From Chloroflexota bacterium (lineage in GTDB: Bacteria; Chloroflexota; Dehalococcoidia; GIF9; UBA5629), in assembly GCA_016865855.1 (NCBI GenBank), contig VGNX01000001.1, positions 107,711 to 171,710 of the forward strand: a stretch of 64,000 nucleotides of DNA, written 5' to 3'. The position numbers were made by a program, and so were the translations under genes. Every line of letters begins with the position of its first letter. Positions within the stretch are counted from its first letter, which is position 1. The notes under the pieces were generated by a model that did no database searches, had not been told where the DNA came from, and saw only the letters and a list, made by a program, of their open reading frames with translations. Below are positions 15,921 through 25,032 of the stretch, in pieces.

Positions 15921-17405
15921 GTGGAATACGAGATTGTCATTGGGCTGGAAGTACATGCTCAACTGCTGACCAAGAGCAAGATGTTCTGCTCCTGCAGCGC
16001 TGAGTATGCCAGCACTCCACCTAATACTCACGTCTGCCCCATCTGCCTGGGCATGCCCGGCGTTTTGCCGGCAATCAACCAGAAGGCAATAGAATATACC
16101 GTGATGACCGCCTTAGCCCTTAACTGCACCATCGCCGAATATGCCAAGTTCGACCGCAAAAACTACCCTTACCCCGACCTGATGAAAGGCTACCAAATAT
16201 CCCAATACGATGCCCCCATGGGTAAACAAGGCTGGCTAATTATTGATATGGATGGAAACAAAAAGAGGGTCGGCATCACCCGAGTTCACCTCGAAGAGGA
16301 TGTTGCCAAGCTGACCCACTGCACCTCACCTGAGGGTGAAAGCTACAGCCTGGTGGACGTCAACCGCTCCGGGGTGCCATTGATGGAAATCGTCGGCGAG
16401 CCGGATATCAACTCACCGGAGGAAGCCAGGCAGTATCTGATGAAGCTGCGCTCTATTCTCCAGTATCTGGGCGTGTCAACAGGCAACATGGAGGAGGGAA
16501 GCTTCAGGTGTGATGCCAATATCAGCATTCGTCCCAGAGGTACCACTGACTATCTGCCCAAGGTAGAGGTCAAGAACATGAACAGCTTCAAAGCCGTATA
16601 CCGGGCTCTGGACTATGAAGCTAAACGCCAGCAGGAGGTGCTGGAAAAAGGCGGCAAACTTGTACAGGAGACGCGGGGCTGGGTGGAGCCAAAAGGGGTA
16701 ACCGTGAGCCAGAGGAGCAAGGAATATGCCCATGACTACCGCTACTTTCCTGAACCTGATTTGCCACCTTTGGTCTTCAGCCAGAGATGGGTGGAGGAAA
16801 TCGGGGCACGCTTGCCTGAGCTGCCTGATGTCAGACGAGACCGCTTCCTGTCTCAGTACGGTCTGCCGTTATATGACGCCAGCTTGCTCGTCGAGTCCAA
16901 AGCGATGGCCAACTACTTCGAGGACTGCGTCAAATTGATGGCAAGCTCTTCAGATGGAGCTGACCTCTCCAAGAGGGCAAAGACAGTAAGCAACTGGCTG
17001 CTGGGAGACTTCAGCCGGATGCTAAATGCCACCAATACCAGTATCGAAGATGCCAAAGTCACCCCGAAGCATCTGGCAGAACTGCTAGATTTAACAGATA
17101 AGGGAACCCTCAGCGGCCCGGCAGCTAAAGCAGTTTTTGAAGACATGTTCCTCAGCGGTAAGAAAGCCGGTGCCATCGTGGCTGAGAAGGGGCTGAGCCA
17201 GATAAGCAGCTCAGAGGAAATAGAGAAAATAGTAGCCGAGGTAATAGCCGGCAACCGCCAGGCGGTGTCTGACTTCGAGGCCGGGAAACAGCAAGCCCTG
17301 GCTTTCCTCATCGGCCAGGTGATGAAGGCGACCAAAGGGCGGGCTAATCCCGGCGTGGCAAGGGAAATCCTGTTACATAAACTTGGAGGTAAACAGAATG
17401 ACTAA
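15921..17405 (+). CDS. gatB: Aspartyl/glutamyl-tRNA amidotransferase subunit B
   Basis: GatB, with GatA and GatC, converts misacylated Glu-tRNA(Gln) or Asp-tRNA(Asn) to the correct amidated form. GTG 15921 gives [29 protein letters not shown], exactly where family conservation begins; the track's 15747 start adds a non-conserved leader that overlaps the divergent HicB-like gene. Zn-binding cysteines are seen in CSCSAEY...[16 protein letters not shown], followed by [18 protein letters not shown] and [11 protein letters not shown]. The helical and YqeY-like C-terminal domains extend to residue 494. A TATACT -10-like box at 15905-15910 implies a very short leader. The end overlaps secG by 8 bases. 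Confidence 0.96.
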   Translation: MEYEIVIGLEVHAQLLTKSKMFCSCSAEYASTPPNTHVCPICLGMPGVLPAINQKAIEYTVMTALALNCTIAEYAKFDRKNYPYPDLMKGYQISQYDAPMGKQGWLIIDMDGNKKRVGITRVHLEEDVAKLTHCTSPEGESYSLVDVNRSGVPLMEIVGEPDINSPEEARQYLMKLRSILQYLGVSTGNMEEGSFRCDANISIRPRGTTDYLPKVEVKNMNSFKAVYRALDYEAKRQQEVLEKGGKLVQETRGWVEPKGVTVSQRSKEYAHDYRYFPEPDLPPLVFSQRWVEEIGARLPELPDVRRDRFLSQYGLPLYDASLLVESKAMANYFEDCVKLMASSSDGADLSKRAKTVSNWLLGDFSRMLNATNTSIEDAKVTPKHLAELLDLTDKGTLSGPAAKAVFEDMFLSGKKAGAIVAEKGLSQISSSEEIEKIVAEVIAGNRQAVSDFEAGKQQALAFLIGQVMKATKGRANPGVAREILLHKLGGKQND

Positions 17406-17616
17406 CTATCTACTTATTGCCCAGATTCTGGTAGCCATAGCCTTAATTACCGTAGTTACGCTCCAGGTGCGGGGCGGCGGGCTCGGAGGCATATTCGGGC
17501 AGCCAGAGAGCGTTTACCGAACACGGCGAGGTGTGGAAAAAAGCCTCCTCCAGTTCACTATCGCCTTAGTTGTTATGTTCGTAATCCTTTCCATCTTGGT
17601 TGTTTACATCACCTAG
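17398..17616 (+). CDS. secG: Preprotein translocase subunit SecG
   Basis: A 72-residue membrane protein with two hydrophobic segments ([20 protein letters not shown] and [22 protein letters not shown]) joined by the SecG loop [24 protein letters not shown]. SecG assists SecYEG in protein export at the inner membrane. ATG 17398 is chosen over the track's 17383 because TTGGAGGT precedes it at normal spacing. It overlaps the gatB stop, so it is probably coupled to gatB. Confidence 0.92.
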   Translation: MTNYLLIAQILVAIALITVVTLQVRGGGLGGIFGQPESVYRTRRGVEKSLLQFTIALVVMFVILSILVVYIT

Positions 17617-17634
17617 CAAGCGAGAGTTGTTTAT

Positions 17635-17850
17635 TGTCATTGCGAGACGTCCCGAGTGGAACGAGGGAACAGCCGTGGCAATCTCGGTAACATCCTTCTG
17701 TCATTGCGAGGAGCGTCAGCGACGTGGCAATCTCGGTGAGGCACAGGATGTTGAAATTGCTTCGCGGAGTTTACCCTGAGCGAGATTTTTCGCATTGAGA
17801 TCCTTCGCTTCGCTCAGGATGACATGGTGGCAAAGGGCTCGCAATGACAG
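17635..17850. repeat. Cluster of type B repeats
   Basis: At least three partial units are strung together: TGTCATTGCGAGACG...GTGGCAATCTC, TGTCATTGCGAGGAGCGTCAGCGACGTGGCAATCTC, and a tail of GAGATCCTTCGCTTCGCTCAGGATGACA...CTCGCAATGACAG. They fill the gap between secG and the next gene. No other gene is seen here. Confidence 0.85.
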
Positions 17851-17876
17851 ATGGGGAAGCGGTCAATAAAAGGCAG

Positions 17877-18710
17877 ATGGCTCCGGTAATAACCTTGACC
17901 ACAGACTTCGGCACTAGCGATGCCTACGTGGCCAGCATGAAGGGGGTAATACTGACCATCAACCCGAAGGCGGTCATCGTTGACATCTGTCATTCTATCG
18001 AGCCACAGAATATCCTCCAGGCAGCTTTCATTCTCAGCACCGCCTACCACTATTTCCCTGAAGGAGCAATCCATCTGGCTATAGTTGACCCTGGCGTCGG
18101 CAGCCAGCGGAAAGCCATTATCTTGAAAACACCAAAAGCTTTCTTCCTTGCCCCCGATAACGGTGCCCTGAGCTATATAATAGACGAACTTGACACAACG
18201 CCGGCTAAGCCAGCTCATCATTTCTCTCCCAGCCCCGAACAAAGGAAACTCGGGGCAGGATTTGAGGCGGTCGCCATCACCAACCCCGATTTCTGGCGAA
18301 AGTCAGTCAGCACTACCTTCCACGGGCGGGATATGTTTGCCCCGGTTGCTGCCCATCTCTCACTTGGCATAGCTATACACAAATTCGGTGAAAGCCTAAG
18401 CCATGTTTTCGCCTTCCACATACCACGGCCTTTCCGTGATAACCAAGGGAACCTTATCGGCCGCGTTCTCCACATAGACAACTTCGGCAACCTGATTACT
18501 AATATCAGGAGCGGCGATTTGCCGGGTGAAAGAATTACCGTAACTATCGGCAGCCAGCACATAGACGGTATAAGCCAGTTTTATGCCGAGAAAGAAGGCC
18601 TGGCAGTCATCGTCGGCAGCAGCAGCTATCTGGAAATATCGCTCAAGAACGGTAATGCCGCCGCATTTCTGGATGCCAAGGTGGGAGATGAAATAAGGCT
18701 GAAACAATAG
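17877..18710 (+). CDS. SAM hydrolase/hydroxide adenosyltransferase family (DUF62)
   Basis: This family splits S-adenosylmethionine with water to adenosine and methionine, and is related to SAM fluorinases and chlorinases. The start MAPVITLTTDFGTSDAYVASMKGVIL has the conserved TTDFG...D.YV..MKG motif, followed by VDICHSIEPQNILQAAFIL, VDPGVGSQRKAI, and TFHGRDMFAPVAAHLSLG. The second half has the C-terminal barrel motif VLHIDNFGNLITNI. ATG 17877 (277 aa) is preferred to 17844 because the extra residues come from the adjacent type B repeat. No chlorinase-specific insertion is recognised, so hydrolase activity is more likely. Confidence 0.9.
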   Translation: MAPVITLTTDFGTSDAYVASMKGVILTINPKAVIVDICHSIEPQNILQAAFILSTAYHYFPEGAIHLAIVDPGVGSQRKAIILKTPKAFFLAPDNGALSYIIDELDTTPAKPAHHFSPSPEQRKLGAGFEAVAITNPDFWRKSVSTTFHGRDMFAPVAAHLSLGIAIHKFGESLSHVFAFHIPRPFRDNQGNLIGRVLHIDNFGNLITNIRSGDLPGERITVTIGSQHIDGISQFYAEKEGLAVIVGSSSYLEISLKNGNAAAFLDAKVGDEIRLKQ

Positions 18711-18783
18711 CGAGATTCTTCGCTTCGCACAGGATGACAGACTGCAAAAGGCTCAGAATGACGGAGAGAGAAAGGAGACTAAG

Positions 18784-20253
18784 ATGGCTTTGATGACACC
18801 AGAACAATTTGAAGCGAGCTTGAAAAAGCTGAAACCGCGGGTCTTTATGAACGGGAAAAGGGTCGAAAACGTCCTGGAAAACAGGAACACCCGGACAGTC
18901 GTTGAAGCCAATAAGGCCAGCTATGCCTGGGCTCTCGACCCAAGATACAAGGACATTATGACGTGCTACTCGCCGCTCATCAACGATGTGGTAAACCGCT
19001 ACACCCATGTGAGTGCCAGCACTGAGGACCTGGTTAAAAAAGCCGAAGCCGGAACCTTTACTGCCGAGATGCTTGGCACCTGTATATACCGCTGCGCTGG
19101 CTATGATTCCTTTCACGCCCTGGCCACTACCACCTGGGAGATAGACAAAGAACTGGGCACAGAATATCATTCCAGATTTACGGAATATCTAAAAATGGTG
19201 CAGAAGAGGGACCTCTCCGTAGCTGGTGCCCTCACCGAGCCGAGAGGAAAGCGAAGCAGGAAGACGTTGGAATGGACAGACCCGTACCTCTCCTTAAAGA
19301 TCGTCGATAAAAACAAAGATGGTATTGTGGTACGGGGAGCTAAGATCAACATCAGCGGTGCCTATGCCAGCCATGAGCTGGTGGTTTTGCCTCAGGCAGC
19401 CCATTTGGAAGGTGAGGAAGATTATGCTGTGGCCTTCGCTACACCTGTGGATGCCAAAGGCATCACCTTCGTTTGTCAGTATACCCCTTATTCGGCAGAA
19501 AGAGACCAGGCCCAAGACCTTGAGGAATTAGGCAATCCCATCTTTGGCCAGCGCGAGACATCCATGGTCGTCTTTGACAACGTCTTCGTGCCCTGGGAAC
19601 GGGTATTTCACTGCGGCGAGTACAAGTATTCCATCAGGTTTGTAACCCGCTTTGCCCGGATCCATCGCATGACCTGCGGTGGAACGTGCAAGGTGGGCTT
19701 TATGAACCAGATCATCGGAGCAACCAAACTGATCCAGGAATACAAAGGCCTGGAGAAAGCTGCCCACATCAACGATGAATTAACGGAGATGGTGGTCTTG
19801 AGGGAAACATGCCGTGCTTGCGGCTTAGTTGCCGCCCAGAAAGGTACTGAGGAGCCACCAGGGTCAGGAGTATTTTTGCCAGATGAATTGATGGGCAATG
19901 TGGCCAAGTTGAACGTTGCCAACGCCTTCTGGAGGGTGATGGCGCTGGCTGGAGATATCGGCGGCGGGCTGATCGTCACGCTGCCATCGCTCAAAGAGTT
20001 GAAAAATCCTGAGGTCAAGGATTACGTCGAGGAGTTTTACAGCTTCGGCTCCGATGAGCCTACGGAAAACATTATGAAGGTACACAAACTCCTGCAGAAC
20101 TGGACGGCCGGGCTGCATGGTGTTGGCACCTGGCACGGTGCCGGATCGATTATGGCCCAGAAGATTGCACTCCAAAGAGTTATCAACTATGAGCATGAGA
20201 AGGAACTAGTTAAGCGGACATTAAATCTTAAGGACAAGGAGAGTAAAAGCTAA
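18784..20253 (+). CDS. 4-hydroxybutyryl-CoA dehydratase/vinylacetyl-CoA isomerase-like (AbfD/HpaB family)
   Basis: A 489-residue flavoprotein-family member. It has the AbfD-type pair CIYRCAGYDSFHA (Cys 100 and 104), a downstream HRMTCGGTCKVGF with further candidate cluster ligands, and FVPWERVFHCGE. In characterised AbfD a [4Fe-4S] cluster and FAD dehydrate 4-hydroxybutyryl-CoA to crotonyl-CoA, in anaerobic aminobutyrate fermentation and some CO2-fixation cycles. HpaB-type monooxygenases share the fold but lack the cluster cysteines, which favours AbfD. The exact match of the last ligands to known enzymes was not checked. GAGAAAGGAGACTAAG precedes the ATG. An MBL-fold gene follows 24 bases later and may be coexpressed. 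Confidence 0.85.
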   Translation: MALMTPEQFEASLKKLKPRVFMNGKRVENVLENRNTRTVVEANKASYAWALDPRYKDIMTCYSPLINDVVNRYTHVSASTEDLVKKAEAGTFTAEMLGTCIYRCAGYDSFHALATTTWEIDKELGTEYHSRFTEYLKMVQKRDLSVAGALTEPRGKRSRKTLEWTDPYLSLKIVDKNKDGIVVRGAKINISGAYASHELVVLPQAAHLEGEEDYAVAFATPVDAKGITFVCQYTPYSAERDQAQDLEELGNPIFGQRETSMVVFDNVFVPWERVFHCGEYKYSIRFVTRFARIHRMTCGGTCKVGFMNQIIGATKLIQEYKGLEKAAHINDELTEMVVLRETCRACGLVAAQKGTEEPPGSGVFLPDELMGNVAKLNVANAFWRVMALAGDIGGGLIVTLPSLKELKNPEVKDYVEEFYSFGSDEPTENIMKVHKLLQNWTAGLHGVGTWHGAGSIMAQKIALQRVINYEHEKELVKRTLNLKDKESKS

Positions 20254-20277
20254 AGAAAACTAGGAGACTGAGGAAAA

Positions 20278-21111
20278 ATGCAGATAAAGCTTACTACATT
20301 AAGTGAAAACACCGCCGGCAGGGTTGGGCTGCTGGCTGAGTGGGGATTGAGCGTTCTGGTAGAAGTAGATAACTATAAAGTCCTCCTGGACACAGGACTG
20401 GACATGTCAGCCGCTTATAATGCTGTCATCATGGGCATAGACCTGTCTGCAGTTGACAGGATAGTCATCAGCCATGGACATCGCGACCACACCGGTGGCC
20501 TGCGCCATGTGCTCAACGCGATGAGAAAGAAAAATGAGGTAATTGCTCATCCTGACATCTGGGCAGCCAAGTACTCTCGCACCTTCAGTAAGCAAGAGCA
20601 ATACGCCGGCATACCTTTTGCCCGAGAAGCGCTGGAGAACTGGGGAGCTTCCTTCAGACTTACCAAAGAGCCAGTATGGATTACTGATAACATCGTTACC
20701 ACCGGCGAGATACCCATGCATACCGAATATGAGAAGATTGACTCTGAGCTTTTTGTAAAGGAAAGTGGCGAGCTTCGCCCTGACCCGCTAAAGGATGACC
20801 TAGCCCTCATCGTTAAAACTGAGATGGGCTTGATAGTTGTTTTAGGCTGCGGACACAGAGGCATGATAAACACCTTACATCATGCCCGAAAAATAACCGG
20901 CGTAGAACAAATACACATGGTCGTTGGCGGCACTCATCTTATCCAGGCTTCCAGGGAACAAATGGACCTTACCATAGCCGAATTGAAGAGGCTTGGTGTC
21001 CAGAGGATTGGCGTATCCCATTGCACCGGGCTGCCGGCAGCCGCTATATTATTTCAAGAATTCGGTGACAACTTCTTTTTCAACAATACCGGCAGAGTCA
21101 TCACCCTCTAA
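20278..21111 (+). CDS. MBL-fold metallo-hydrolase (dihydropterin/RFAP-synthase-like)
   Basis: A 277-residue metallo-beta-lactamase-fold protein. It has HGHRDHTGGL metal-binding motif near residues 65-74, a CGHRGMINTL motif near 195-204, and ISHCTGLPAA near 243. This pattern (GLSVLVEVDNYKVLLDTG... and CGH.G..NT) is typical of proteins annotated as 7,8-dihydropterin-6-yl-methyl-4-(beta-D-ribofuranosyl)aminobenzene 5'-phosphate synthase homologues, although most such bacterial members have no proven substrate. It lies just downstream of the AbfD-like gene in the same direction, so it may be part of one transcript. The true reaction is not determinable here. Confidence 0.85.
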   Translation: MQIKLTTLSENTAGRVGLLAEWGLSVLVEVDNYKVLLDTGLDMSAAYNAVIMGIDLSAVDRIVISHGHRDHTGGLRHVLNAMRKKNEVIAHPDIWAAKYSRTFSKQEQYAGIPFAREALENWGASFRLTKEPVWITDNIVTTGEIPMHTEYEKIDSELFVKESGELRPDPLKDDLALIVKTEMGLIVVLGCGHRGMINTLHHARKITGVEQIHMVVGGTHLIQASREQMDLTIAELKRLGVQRIGVSHCTGLPAAAILFQEFGDNFFFNNTGRVITL

Positions 21112-21189
21112 GGTGAGGATATTCGCTTGTCACCCTGAGCGACAGTGAAGGGTCTACGAATCTGAACCTTTGGCTTCTTGTCATTCTAA

Positions 21190-21343
21190 GAGGCTGTCCG
21201 AAAACTCTATGTGACAATTTTTCTCTCCACTTTGTGGGAGAAGTTATAGTTACATTGGTGATACACATTAAACATGTAGACCCGAGGCTTTAGCCTCGGG
21301 AACCCGACCCTAAAGGGTCGGGGCTACATTTTCGGACAGCCTG
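21190..21343. mobile_element. MITE copy 2 (154 bp, TSD CTAA), nested in a type B repeat
   Basis: Ends AGGCTGTCCGAAAAC / TTTTCGGACAGCCT match copy 1, and CTAA flanks both sides (21186-21189, 21344-21347). The interior is close to copy 1 including the GTGATACACATTAAACATGTAG stretch. Removing it and one CTAA restores TCATTCTAAGGGAGCGGAGCAACCGAAGAATC, the type B consensus, which confirms both the element boundaries and the duplication. Confidence 0.92.
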
Positions 21344-21401
21344 CTAAGGGAGCGGAGCAACCGAAGAATCCGCCCTCCGCTTCGCCTAGGTTATCTGTTA
21401 A

Positions 21402-21534
21402 TGTAGCAGCGAGGCTTTAGCCTCGCCACTGAGAAGCGACCCTAAAGGGTCGCAACTACATTTAAAAGGGACAAACCTTCAGGTTTGTCCACTGCCCCAC
21501 CATCCTCGGACAGGTCTGAAGACCTGTCCCTACA
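21402..21534. repeat. Two adjacent type A-style double hairpins
   Basis: Unit one (21402-21460) is TGTAGCAGCGAGGCTTTAGCCTCGC...GCGACCCTAAAGGGTCGCAACTACA. Unit two (21468-21534) is GGGACAAACCTTCAGGTTTGTCC...GGACAGGTCTGAAGACCTGTCCCTACA. Confidence 0.85.
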
Positions 21535-21702
21535 CTTGAACGCTGTGAGATTCTTCGCGGAGTTTATCCTGAGCGGAGATTCTTCAGTCGCGGAGTTTAC
21601 ACTGAGCGATGTGAGATTCTTCGCTATGCTCAGAATGACAGAAAAAGCGAAGTGCTCCTCAGAATGACACAAAGCGAAGGGCTCAGAATGGCAAGTAGGA
21701 AC

Positions 21703-23064
21703 TCAGAGGGTTCGCTTCCACACTGTCCCTTTGGGCGTATCTTCGAGAGTTATGCCTAACTCGATGAGGCATTGCCGTATCATATCAGCCAGTCGCCATT
21801 GTTTGGCTTTACGCAACTCATCGCGAATCTCAATCAAGAGCTGAATAAGAGGTTCAGCATCAAGCGGTGGCCTTGCTGGCTCTTCCAGCGTAAAGCCTAA
21901 AACCTTAGCCAGTTCAGCCAGGGTATTCTGAGCATCAGCCACATCGTAATTCTCTTCTCGTGCCCGGTTAATCTCTCTGGCCAAGTCAAAAAGCACAGCC
22001 ACTGCCTGTGCGGTGTTGAAGTCATCGTCCATACTGTCAACAAACCTGCGCCTGAACGGTTCACTATCAAGGACAGCCTTCCCACCACTCCCATCACCAT
22101 CTCTGTTCGCCTGTCGCAGCCTCTCCATACCAACCTCGGCTGCTTTCAGCGATTCTTCACTATAGGTTAACGGGCTACGGTAATGGGAGCTGAGGATAAA
22201 CAGCCGAATGGCATCGGCGCTGTAGCGCTCCAGAGCCTGTTTCACCGTTATCAGGTTGCCCAGGGACTTGCTCATTTTATTTTCACCCAGTTGCAGCAGC
22301 CCATTATGCAGCCAGTACCTGACGAAGGGGGCAACCCCGGTGAAGCTTTCGGACTGGGTTATCTCGTTCTCGTGGTGAGGGAAGATAAGGTCCTGCCCGC
22401 CACCATGGATGTCAATGGTTTCACCGAGGTATTTCAACGCCATAGCGCTGCACTCTATATGCCACCCCGGCCTGCCTTGGCCCCAGGGGCTTGGCCAAAA
22501 AGGCTCGCCTGGCTTGGCTGCCTTCCATACGGCGAAGTCCAGCGGATATTCTTTCTTGCCCTCTTCAGCAGAACTTCGAGAGATCATGTCATCCAAAGCC
22601 TGGTGAGACAACTTACCATAACCAGGAAACCTCTTTACCCGAAAATAGACGCTGCCTTCGGATTCGTAGGCACAGCCCTTGGCTATCAAGCCCTGTATCA
22701 CTTCGATTATCTTGGGTGTTTCCTCGGTCGCTTTTGGATAGACGTGGGCTCGCTCGATATTCAAAGCATCCATGTCCTGGAAATATTCGTGAATATATTT
22801 CTCAGCCAGCTCCGATGACGAAATCCCCAGTTGCTGCGCCCGGTTTATTATCTTGTCATCGATATCAGTAAAGTTCTGCACATGTTTCACCTTACAGCCT
22901 TTGAACTCAAGATAGCGCCTGATAACATCGAATATCACATAGCTCATGGCATGCCCAATATGGCAATCGTCATAAACGGTAACACCACAGACATAAATGT
23001 TTACCGTTTTGCGCTTGGGGCGAAACTCCTCTTTTTGTCCCGTCAGCGTATTAAATACTTTCAT
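21703..23064 (-). CDS. cysS: Cysteinyl-tRNA synthetase
   Basis: A 453-residue class Ia synthetase that charges tRNA(Cys). Visible motifs are the Zn and adenylate site [28 protein letters not shown] (HIGH-like), [34 protein letters not shown] and [14 protein letters not shown] (KMSKS). The DALR-like anticodon domain occupies the C-terminus. Length is normal. ATG 23064 lies 14 bases inside the cysE 3' end, so the two are translationally coupled. Together they supply cysteine biosynthesis entry and its use in translation. Confidence 0.97.
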   Translation of the reverse strand: MKVFNTLTGQKEEFRPKRKTVNIYVCGVTVYDDCHIGHAMSYVIFDVIRRYLEFKGCKVKHVQNFTDIDDKIINRAQQLGISSSELAEKYIHEYFQDMDALNIERAHVYPKATEETPKIIEVIQGLIAKGCAYESEGSVYFRVKRFPGYGKLSHQALDDMISRSSAEEGKKEYPLDFAVWKAAKPGEPFWPSPWGQGRPGWHIECSAMALKYLGETIDIHGGGQDLIFPHHENEITQSESFTGVAPFVRYWLHNGLLQLGENKMSKSLGNLITVKQALERYSADAIRLFILSSHYRSPLTYSEESLKAAEVGMERLRQANRDGDGSGGKAVLDSEPFRRRFVDSMDDDFNTAQAVAVLFDLAREINRAREENYDVADAQNTLAELAKVLGFTLEEPARPPLDAEPLIQLLIEIRDELRKAKQWRLADMIRQCLIELGITLEDTPKGTVWKRTL

Positions 23065-23737
23065 CCGTCTTCTCCGAAGGTGAACGTTTAGCAGTCGTCT
23101 TGGCCTTAGGCCGCATATCTCTCAAGGCTCTCTCTAGCGCAGCAACCTTTTTTTCCAGATTCTCAAGCTTCTCCCAAACCGGGTCAGGCAATTTCTCCAC
23201 AGTATCAGTATCAGGATTACGAATCTCAACCACTCGACCGGGTACACCGACAACAGTGGCGTTAGCCGGCACCGAAGTTATCACCACGGAACCAGCGCCG
23301 ACTTTAACATTGTCACCGATGGTGATGGCTCCAATAAGCTTTGCCCCGGCGCCCACAACCACGTTGTTGCCCAGAGTCGGATGTCTCTTCTTTTTCAATA
23401 AGCTCGTGCCACCCAGAGTAACTCCCTGGTACAAGGCAACATTGTCCCTTATCTCAGACGTCTCACCGATTACAACCCCCATGCCATGGTCAATGAAAAA
23501 GCCCTCCCCAATCTTAGCCCCGGGGTGAATTTCAATTCCGGTGAGAAAACGGCCGATGTGCGAAATCAAGCGAGGGAAAAACGGGATACGCCAGTTCCAG
23601 AGGGTATGGGCCAGGCGATGACACTGCCGGGCATGGAAGCCGGGGTAGACAAAAAAGACCTCCCAAGCATTCCTGGCTGCCGGATCATGCTCAAAGACCG
23701 CCTGTATATCCCTCCTGATGCTCCTGATAAGCTTCAT
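23051..23737 (-). CDS. cysE: Serine O-acetyltransferase
   Basis: CysE acetylates L-serine with acetyl-CoA as the first committed step to cysteine. The 228-residue product has an N-terminal helical part ([27 protein letters not shown]) and the left-handed beta-helix hexapeptide repeats ([44 protein letters not shown]), including the catalytic His-Asp region IDHG. ATG 23737 is preferred to the preceding TTG 23740. Beyond the hexapeptides the C-terminal tail is Lys/Arg-rich ([17 protein letters not shown]). It overlaps cysS by 14 bases and forms the minus-strand run radA-ispD-ispF-cysE-cysS. Confidence 0.95.
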   Translation of the reverse strand: MKLIRSIRRDIQAVFEHDPAARNAWEVFFVYPGFHARQCHRLAHTLWNWRIPFFPRLISHIGRFLTGIEIHPGAKIGEGFFIDHGMGVVIGETSEIRDNVALYQGVTLGGTSLLKKKRHPTLGNNVVVGAGAKLIGAITIGDNVKVGAGSVVITSVPANATVVGVPGRVVEIRNPDTDTVEKLPDPVWEKLENLEKKVAALERALRDMRPKAKTTAKRSPSEKTDESI

Positions 23738-23759
23738 CAACTCTTACCTTTGGAAAAGC

Positions 23760-24236
23760 TCACGTTTCTTCTTCCACCAGAGCTATGGCATAAGCAGCTA
23801 TCCCTTCTCCCCTGCCAGCAAACCCTAAGCCATCGGTGGTGGTTGCCTTAACCATCACCTGCCCTAAATCAACTCCCAGGGTCCGACCGATGCGACCACG
23901 CATGTCCTCGATAAAAGGCGATAGTTTAGGCTGCTCGGCAACAACAACTGCATCAATGTTTCCAACCTTAAAACCTTTCACTTTGAGTAGTTTATTCACC
24001 TCGCCGAGCAAAATTAAGCTGGAAATATCTTTATACTTTGGGGCGTCCGGGGGGAAATGGGTTCCAATATCTCGGAGCCCTGCGGCACCAAGCAGAGCAT
24101 CCATTATAGCATGGGTCAATACATCAGCATCACTATGGCCTGAGAGCCCCTTGTCAAACGGAATCTCCACTCCACCCAGAACCAACCTGCGCCCCGGGAC
24201 GAGCGGATGTACATCATACCCAATTCCGACTCGCAT
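23760..24236 (-). CDS. ispF: 2-C-methyl-D-erythritol 2,4-cyclodiphosphate synthase
   Basis: IspF cyclises CDP-methylerythritol 2-phosphate in the MEP pathway to isoprenoids. The 158-residue product has the Zn site GYDVHPLV, SGHSDADVLTHAIMDALLGAAGLRDIGTHFPPD and the C-terminal VMVKATTTDGLGFAGRGEGIAAYAIALV, all diagnostic. ATG 24236 is chosen over TTG 24239. It follows ispD by 4 bases, so IspD and IspF, two steps of the same pathway, are made together. Confidence 0.97.
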   Translation of the reverse strand: MRVGIGYDVHPLVPGRRLVLGGVEIPFDKGLSGHSDADVLTHAIMDALLGAAGLRDIGTHFPPDAPKYKDISSLILLGEVNKLLKVKGFKVGNIDAVVVAEQPKLSPFIEDMRGRIGRTLGVDLGQVMVKATTTDGLGFAGRGEGIAAYAIALVEEET

Positions 24237-24240
24237 CAAG

Positions 24241-25032
24241 CTACTTCTTCTTCGCTATGACTTCAGCCAAAGCCAAATCTTCAGGAGTGGTTATCTTTAT
24301 ATTGTCATAAGACCCCATGTAAAGCCTGACCTGGTATCCCAGCTGTTCCACCATGCTGGCATCATCGGTAACATTGCCTGTTATTTGCTCATGAGCTTTA
24401 GTTATTATATCAAAGCGGAAAACTTGAGGCGTCTGCACCGCCCACAATTCCTGACGATCGAGCGTTCCCCTCACCATCAGGTCACCATTACCAATTTTGA
24501 TGGTGTCCTTAACCGGAACTGCTGCCACTGCTGCTCCAGTGCTTTGGGCTGCCTTTAAGCCATGACGAATTAAGTCCAACGTCAAGAAAGGACGGGCTCC
24601 ATCATGAATAATTACCCAATCACAGCCCTTCAGCTTACCAAGTCCCTGTCTCACAGAATCCTGTCGTCGATCACCACCAAGGCAAACCTCCATCACCTTG
24701 GACCAGCCTCTTTCAGCGACTAATCTCCGCCCCAGATCCAACTTACTCTCATTTAAAACGATTACTATCTGACTTACTGGTTCACAGCTTTGACAGACAT
24801 CCACTGACCAGGCTAGCAAAGGTTTGCCAGTCAGAGGCAGAAAGACTTTATCCACCCCTATTCGCTGACTGCTGCCAGCTCCGACAATGATAACTCCTGT
24901 TTGAGAAGGGATAGCTTGATAGTTTTTTATGTCACTGCGAGGAGCGCTAGTGACAAACCAATCCCTAGAGGCAATCATGAGATTGCTTCGCTTCGCTCGC
25001 GATGACAACTTGGGATTGTTAGATACTCTCAC
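24241..25032 (-). CDS. ispD: 2-C-methyl-D-erythritol 4-phosphate cytidylyltransferase with repeat insertion in N-terminus
   Basis: IspD transfers CMP to methylerythritol 4-phosphate. The core starts GVIIVGAGSSQRIGVDKVFLPLTGKPLLAWS (nucleotide-binding loop, somewhat diverged from the usual PAAGxGxR) and continues IHDGARPFLT and VPVKDTIKI, then QTPQVFRFDII. The start is GTG 25032, sharing GTGA with the radA stop. Between it and the core lie about 40 extra residues (KLSSRAKRSNLMIASRDWFVTSAPRSDIKN...) encoded by an inserted type B repeat. An internal Met at residue 19 is also inside the repeat. No start codon lies between repeat and core, so the translated protein must contain repeat sequence. 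Confidence 0.93.
   Translation of the reverse strand: MRVSNNPKLSSRAKRSNLMIASRDWFVTSAPRSDIKNYQAIPSQTGVIIVGAGSSQRIGVDKVFLPLTGKPLLAWSVDVCQSCEPVSQIVIVLNESKLDLGRRLVAERGWSKVMEVCLGGDRRQDSVRQGLGKLKGCDWVIIHDGARPFLTLDLIRHGLKAAQSTGAAVAAVPVKDTIKIGNGDLMVRGTLDRQELWAVQTPQVFRFDIITKAHEQITGNVTDDASMVEQLGYQVRLYMGSYDNIKITTPEDLALAEVIAKKK
24930..25006. repeat. Type B repeat inserted in the ispD 5' coding region
   Basis: TGTCACTGCGAGGAGCGCTAGTGACAAACCAATC...GAGATTGCTTCGCTTCGCTCGCGATGAC. It is the same unit as the intergenic copies at 1242 and 26485 but lies inside an open reading frame. Confidence 0.88.

Larger units (their letters stand above)
21112..21702. other. Long repeat-filled convergent intergenic region
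   Basis: This 590-base gap between two convergent genes holds, in order: a type B fragment (21127-21189) interrupted by MITE copy 2 (21190-21343), the rest of that type B unit (from 21348), a type A unit (21402-21460), a GACAGGTC-type double hairpin (21468-21534) and further type B pieces to about 21690. ORFs over it (76 and 60 aa) are repeat translations, not genes. Confidence 0.85.

Noticed and set aside
22183-22818. 211-aa plus-strand ORF
   Set aside because: It is the exact antisense of cysS, which has full synthetase motifs.
23836-24558. 240-aa plus-strand ORF
   Set aside because: Antisense shadow of ispF and ispD; low-complexity composition and no motifs.
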